NCBI RefSeq assembly: GCF_002836205.1
Contig: NZ_PJBE01000013.1
Coordinates: forward strand, 2,976,001-3,040,000
Length of the DNA: 64,000 nucleotides
Source: Shewanella sp. Choline-02u-19
GTDB lineage: Bacteria > Pseudomonadota > Gammaproteobacteria > Enterobacterales > Shewanellaceae
Direction: 5' to 3'
Position numbers and translations under genes: made by a program. A model generated the notes under the pieces. That model made no database searches, had not been told where the DNA came from, and saw nothing but the letters and a program-made list of their open reading frames with translations. Shown in pieces: positions 60,374 through 64,000 of the stretch. Positions within the stretch are counted from its first letter, which is position 1. The number at the start of each line of letters is the position of its first letter.

Positions 60374-61963
60374 TTAACTGGCGGTCAATTTTTCTGCAAG
60401 ACGAGTCGCATTGCGTGCCGTTATTCCGTATATCGACAATTGCGGGTTTGCACCTAAACTCGTGGGAAATATGGATCCATCCATTACCGATAAGTTGTCA
60501 AAGTAGTGAGACTCACCGTAACTATTGACCATCGACATTTTAGGGTCTTCCCCTAACGGACACCCTCCCATCACGTGTGCAGAGGCAACAACCGTCTTTA
60601 ATGGCGCCAAGTCCATCTCCGCAATTGCCTTTTTAGCTTCGGGCCAACTGTTTAAATAAGGCATGCCCTCACTAATGGGTAACACCTTGTTGGCTCCAGC
60701 GGCAAATTGCAGCTCAGCCATACTGGCGTAAGCACGTCTTGCTGCTCGCCAAAAAGCATCCGTGAGCGGGTAGTCTAACGTACTGCCATGATCGGTTAAC
60801 TTAACCTCACCGCCAGGGCTATTCTCATGATAACCATCTCTAACCAACGCGATGGTGACTTGTAGTTGGTTAAAGTTCGCCATTAATTCAGCATGACTTT
60901 GTCCGTAACCTATCGTTTTGGATGCGATCAAAATAGGATGAATGGGCGGTACTTCTAGCTTATAACCGAGCTCGCCATCGACGCCATTTTTCCATACAAA
61001 CTCATCTGAATAAATGGATTGTGGTGCGCCACTATGACCATTAATGGGATCAGAGAAAATAGCACCACTAAGTAAACTTGGATGCAGGAAAGTCCGTTTA
61101 CCGATAATCTCATATGGATCAGGTAACTTTGAGCGCAACATTATCGTCGGTGTATGGATTGCACCCGCGGCCAGAATATAGTGCTTTGCCTTGAAGACGA
61201 TCTCCACCGGTAACGGTTTCATATTACTGTCTAATGCCTGTGCTTTTAATGCATAAATTTTGTCATTATGATGCTCAAGCTTCATCACTTTGGCCTGACT
61301 GACCAGTGTCGCGCCCTGCTCTAACGCAGCAGGTATTGTGGTTACCAACATTGATTGTTTAGCATTCACCGGGCAGCCCATACCGCAATACCCTGTATTC
61401 CAGCACCCTTTTACATTGCGCTTAATAACAGTGTAATCCCAACCTAACTGCTCACACCCTTCTTTTAAAGCGGCATTATTGCGATTAGGATCGAATGTCC
61501 ATTCACTGATATTGAGCCGCTGTTCCATTTTTTTGAACCAAGGTGTCAACTCATCTGTTGAAAGTCCGACGACCGATTTTTTTGAGGCCCAATAAGCTAA
61601 AGCGGGATCTGGAGTTCGGATAGATGTCGTCCAATTAATCGTAGTGGAGCCCCCTACAGCTCGGCCCTGAAAAATACCAATCGCTTTATCGGTTGTCTTC
61701 ATTCCAGCTGCTTGTTGGTAGAGATCAGGATAAGCGCTCCGCTCCTCCATAACAAAGTCTTTAGAAGACTTCAGAGGCCCGCCCTCAACAATAATGACTG
61801 ACAAGCCAGCATTAGTGAGGATCTCTGCGGCAGTTCCGCCTCCAGCGCCACTCCCCACAATAACCACATCAGCTTCAAACGTTTGATTTGATGTTAACTG
61901 TCCCGCATTAATATGCGCCCAGCCCGAATTTAGCCCAGTAACAATCGGATCTTCAATGGCCAC
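60374..61963 (-). CDS. GMC family FAD-dependent oxidoreductase
   Basis: 529 residues. The FAD Rossmann motif VVIVGSGAGGGTAAEIL lies near residue 32. GRAVGGSTTINW is the GMC signature. A Cys cluster, GCWNTGYCGMGCP (about residue 190), is typical of the gluconate dehydrogenase/alcohol oxidase-like branch. The C-terminal active site has SAHVMGGCPLG and the Asn segment GANPQLSIYGITAR. It oxidises an unknown alcohol or sugar. The Tat-signal partner immediately upstream suggests a periplasmic, membrane-linked complex, although this chain has no signal of its own. Confidence 0.88.
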   Translation of the reverse strand: MAIEDPIVTGLNSGWAHINAGQLTSNQTFEADVVIVGSGAGGGTAAEILTNAGLSVIIVEGGPLKSSKDFVMEERSAYPDLYQQAAGMKTTDKAIGIFQGRAVGGSTTINWTTSIRTPDPALAYWASKKSVVGLSTDELTPWFKKMEQRLNISEWTFDPNRNNAALKEGCEQLGWDYTVIKRNVKGCWNTGYCGMGCPVNAKQSMLVTTIPAALEQGATLVSQAKVMKLEHHNDKIYALKAQALDSNMKPLPVEIVFKAKHYILAAGAIHTPTIMLRSKLPDPYEIIGKRTFLHPSLLSGAIFSDPINGHSGAPQSIYSDEFVWKNGVDGELGYKLEVPPIHPILIASKTIGYGQSHAELMANFNQLQVTIALVRDGYHENSPGGEVKLTDHGSTLDYPLTDAFWRAARRAYASMAELQFAAGANKVLPISEGMPYLNSWPEAKKAIAEMDLAPLKTVVASAHVMGGCPLGEDPKMSMVNSYGESHYFDNLSVMDGSIFPTSLGANPQLSIYGITARNATRLAEKLTAS

Positions 61964-62001
61964 AAATTACTCCTCACAACCGACACGGTTTACGAATAAC
62001 A

Positions 62002-62517
62002 TCAATTAATCTCCTCAAGAAAATCGGGCTTAGCGTAATGTAATCGGCTCCAATGCTCCGGGTCCGAGTAATAGCTTGCCATGACCAACTCTCTTAAACC
62101 TTGATAAGCTGTCACCATCATTTCGATATAGCTTGTACGCCATCCTTGCAGCATCTCTATTAATTCCACGCTGTTACGCATCATCAGTGGCGTCATGCTG
62201 CCCGTAAGAATTAACAGTCCTAATCGCCCTTCTAATAAGTCTAACAACTGTTCAAGCTCGGCCTGGCTATCTTCGGGTAACAACAAGATCGTTTGTTCAA
62301 TAGCATCTAAGGTGCGGTTTTCAGCATCTCTTTTTAACCCAGGTACGTCAGGTAGTGCACCGTCGAGAAATACTGGCAGTAATACGCTAAAAAGCAGTCG
62401 ATGTTTACCATCAAGCTTAGGATTGACATTGATGTAATCGGTAGAACAATAATTAACGCCTAGTGCTAGGCATGCCGTTCCAGCTAATGCAGTCGTTATA
62501 AAAGTACGTCGTTCCAT
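62002..62517 (-). CDS. Tat-signal small subunit of a GMC dehydrogenase
   Basis: 171 residues. The N-terminus ERRTFITTALAGTACLALG has the double Arg and hydrophobic core of a Tat signal, followed by a Cys that could be lipidated. The mature part is helical and resembles the gluconate 2-dehydrogenase subunit 3 family, including LLFSVLLPVFLDGALPD. Such subunits carry the FAD subunit across the membrane by hitchhiking. It is encoded 38 bases upstream of the GMC gene. No cytochrome c subunit is adjacent. Confidence 0.8.
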   Translation of the reverse strand: MERRTFITTALAGTACLALGVNYCSTDYINVNPKLDGKHRLLFSVLLPVFLDGALPDVPGLKRDAENRTLDAIEQTILLLPEDSQAELEQLLDLLEGRLGLLILTGSMTPLMMRNSVELIEMLQGWRTSYIEMMVTAYQGLRELVMASYYSDPEHWSRLHYAKPDFLEEIN

Positions 62518-62705
62518 CTTGTCCTCTTATTGTTATTATTGGCTTTTTATAAAAGCTGACGTTGATAAAAGGTGGGGTTTTCATCTTGCCTAATCACCAT
62601 TAAGACACTGAGTTAAAGCGCTCCAAATTTGCTTTTTCGATCTGTGTTACACTCTTGTCATAATAACAATTAAACACACGTTTTAATTTTCAGCAATAGC
62701 CAATT

Positions 62706-63701
62706 ATGATGACACACAAATTTTCACCTGCCTGGTGGGCTAAAAACCCCCATATCCAAACGATTTTACCCGTGCTAACCAAAGTGGACAGACCACCGTT
62801 AGAAAGGGAAAGATTAGAGTTAGACGATGGTGATTTTATTGATCTTGACTGGCAAGGTAAGCCCCAAACAGGCCAGGTCATTGTTGTTATCGTACATGGC
62901 CTAGAGGGCAGTTCAGCGTCTCATTATGCACGCCGTATTCTGGCCGAATGTAAAACGCAAAAACGATGCGCCGTAGTACATCATCATCGAAGTTGCTCTG
63001 GCGAATTAAATAGGCTGGTCAGGGGTTATCATAGCGGTGATACTCAAGATATTCAGGCGACTCTGATGCTACTTAAACAACGCTATCCGGACTCCCCTTT
63101 ACTGGCTGTGGGGTATAGTCTTGGTGGTAACGTTTTGATTAAGTATCAAGGCGAACAACAAGAGAAAAGCTTAATTGATCGAGCCGTTGCCATCTCTGCA
63201 CCGTTACACCTTGCTGCATGCGCTAAACGCCTAGAGAGCGGCTTTTCAAAGATGTACCAGAGCTATCTAATCAAACAACTGCAGGAGAAGATGATTGGCA
63301 AATTATCGACTCCAGCACTACAAGCCCTAATGCCTATTGGCAAAGCTGAAATTGAAAAATTGACCACTTTTTATGCTTTTGATGATCAGATAACGGCGCC
63401 ACTGCACGGTTTTAATGGTGTGGACGACTATTACCATCGCGCCAGCGGTCTTCCCTATTTGAGCACAATTCAAAAACCAACCTTAGTGATCCATGCCAAA
63501 GATGATCCCTTTATGACCCATGCAGTGATCCCGACGAGTGACCAGTTAGCGGCACAGGTCGAATATGAATTACATGAGAATGGTGGCCATGTCGGCTTTA
63601 TTGAAGGCGGTACGCCATGGCGCCCACGCTACTATATTGAAAAGAGAATTTTGTCTTTTTTAACCTCTCACCTCAATCAACCTGAGAATAAACCATGCTA
63701 G
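62706..63701 (+). CDS. yheT: YheT-type alpha/beta hydrolase
   Basis: 331 residues. FSPAWWAKNPHIQTILPVL at the start is the YheT/ABHD1-like family signature. The oxyanion region is VHGLEGSSASHYAR, the nucleophile Ser lies in VGYSLGGNVLIKY near residue 138, Asp is in HAKDDPFM and His in NGGHVGF. HHHRSCSGELNR is also conserved in the family. It is probably a cytoplasmic carboxylesterase of unknown substrate. The yheU start overlaps its end by seven bases. Confidence 0.92.
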   Translation: MMTHKFSPAWWAKNPHIQTILPVLTKVDRPPLERERLELDDGDFIDLDWQGKPQTGQVIVVIVHGLEGSSASHYARRILAECKTQKRCAVVHHHRSCSGELNRLVRGYHSGDTQDIQATLMLLKQRYPDSPLLAVGYSLGGNVLIKYQGEQQEKSLIDRAVAISAPLHLAACAKRLESGFSKMYQSYLIKQLQEKMIGKLSTPALQALMPIGKAEIEKLTTFYAFDDQITAPLHGFNGVDDYYHRASGLPYLSTIQKPTLVIHAKDDPFMTHAVIPTSDQLAAQVEYELHENGGHVGFIEGGTPWRPRYYIEKRILSFLTSHLNQPENKPC

Positions 63702-63949
63702 TTCCGTATGAATCATTAAACCAATTGCCCCCTGAAACATTTGAAAACATTATCAAAGAGTTTCTCATTGGCCAGCTAGAAGATGGCAGTTTTTCAGGTA
63801 CTGATGCAGACAGTATGAAGAGTGCAATTTCGACCTGTCGTGCCGCACTCGCGCGTGGCGAATTAGTGGTCGAGTTTAGCGAAGAGGAAGAATCTATCGC
63901 AATTAGGCGTAAAGAAGATATTGTAACAATGGATCCAGCTCAAGATTGA
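63695..63949 (+). CDS. yheU: UPF0270 family protein YheU
   Basis: 84 residues, acidic, with the family pattern VPYESLNQLPPETFENIIKE and FSGTDADSMKSAISTCRAAL. It overlaps yheT by seven bases, the same pairing as in E. coli. It is a small cytoplasmic protein of unknown function, complete within the window. Confidence 0.92.
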   Translation: MLVPYESLNQLPPETFENIIKEFLIGQLEDGSFSGTDADSMKSAISTCRAALARGELVVEFSEEEESIAIRRKEDIVTMDPAQD

Positions 63950-64000
63950 CCTGAGAGATTCGAATACGTATAACTATACCCAATCAACTTCAAGATGTAT

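Noticed and set aside
63960..64000. Sequence around TACCCAATCAACTTCAAGATG at the window end
   Set aside because: It resembles a dispersed intergenic repeat of Shewanella and Vibrio, but only part is visible and I cannot confirm copies.

Overview
The window is chromosomal DNA of a marine gammaproteobacterium, most likely Shewanella. The evidence is gene order and protein sequence: petABC-sspAB, the nnr-tsaE-amiB-mutL-miaA-hfq-hflXKC cluster, orn next to tRNA-Gly genes, rsgA-psd-mscM, tolC/nudF-yqiB-cpdA-yqiA-parE-parC, a PutA without a DNA-binding domain, and DUF3622, DUF3565 and DUF3392 proteins. Almost all of it is core genome. I see no prophage, transposase, integrase, CRISPR array or defence island.

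1-8.2 kb: a membrane-stress type cluster. It holds an incomplete Ser/Arg/Tyr-rich protein, a doubled DUF350 membrane protein (YjfL-like), a membrane-anchored spermidine-synthase-like protein, YjfI (DUF2170), a PspA/IM30 protein (YjfJ), YjfK (DUF2491), a small protein resembling two ribbon-helix-helix units, and a voltage-gated-type K+ channel. A promoter flanked by two copies of a 13-bp palindrome lies just upstream of yjfI. A CYTH/CHAD triphosphatase follows on the minus strand. 8.4-14.7 kb: DUF47-Pit phosphate transport, the YgiM-like SH3 protein, and putA with a CRP-like site. 14.8-25.9 kb: cydDC, two small DUF genes, the rhlE helicase, an S9 peptidase lipoprotein, pabA and sspAB.

26-38.8 kb: a minus-strand run coding for the cytochrome bc1 complex (petABC), then hflC, hflK, hflX, hfq, miaA, mutL, amiB, tsaE and nnr. 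39-41.3 kb: a small ferritin-like helical protein, then an array of six identical tRNA-Gly(GCC) genes. Two 100-nt tRNA-like elements with anticodon ACC, four 5'-half-tRNA remnants and older decayed copies lie between and beside them. The array appears to be read from one strong promoter just after orn. 41.3-50.7 kb: orn, rsgA, psd, a DMT transporter, mscM, a glycerophosphodiester phosphodiesterase, DUF3392, a D-2-hydroxyacid dehydrogenase, and bfd behind two Fur-box matches.

50.7-64 kb: parC and parE with a periplasmic sugar-dehydrogenase-like gene between them, yqiA, cpdA, yqiB, nudF, divergent tolC, a GMC oxidoreductase with a Tat-signal small partner, and yheT-yheU.

The parts most worth following up are the tRNA-Gly array with its structurally preserved tRNA-like elements, and the PspA/DUF350/aminopropyltransferase/channel cluster with its double-palindrome promoter. 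Neither can be shown to be a new system from sequence alone.
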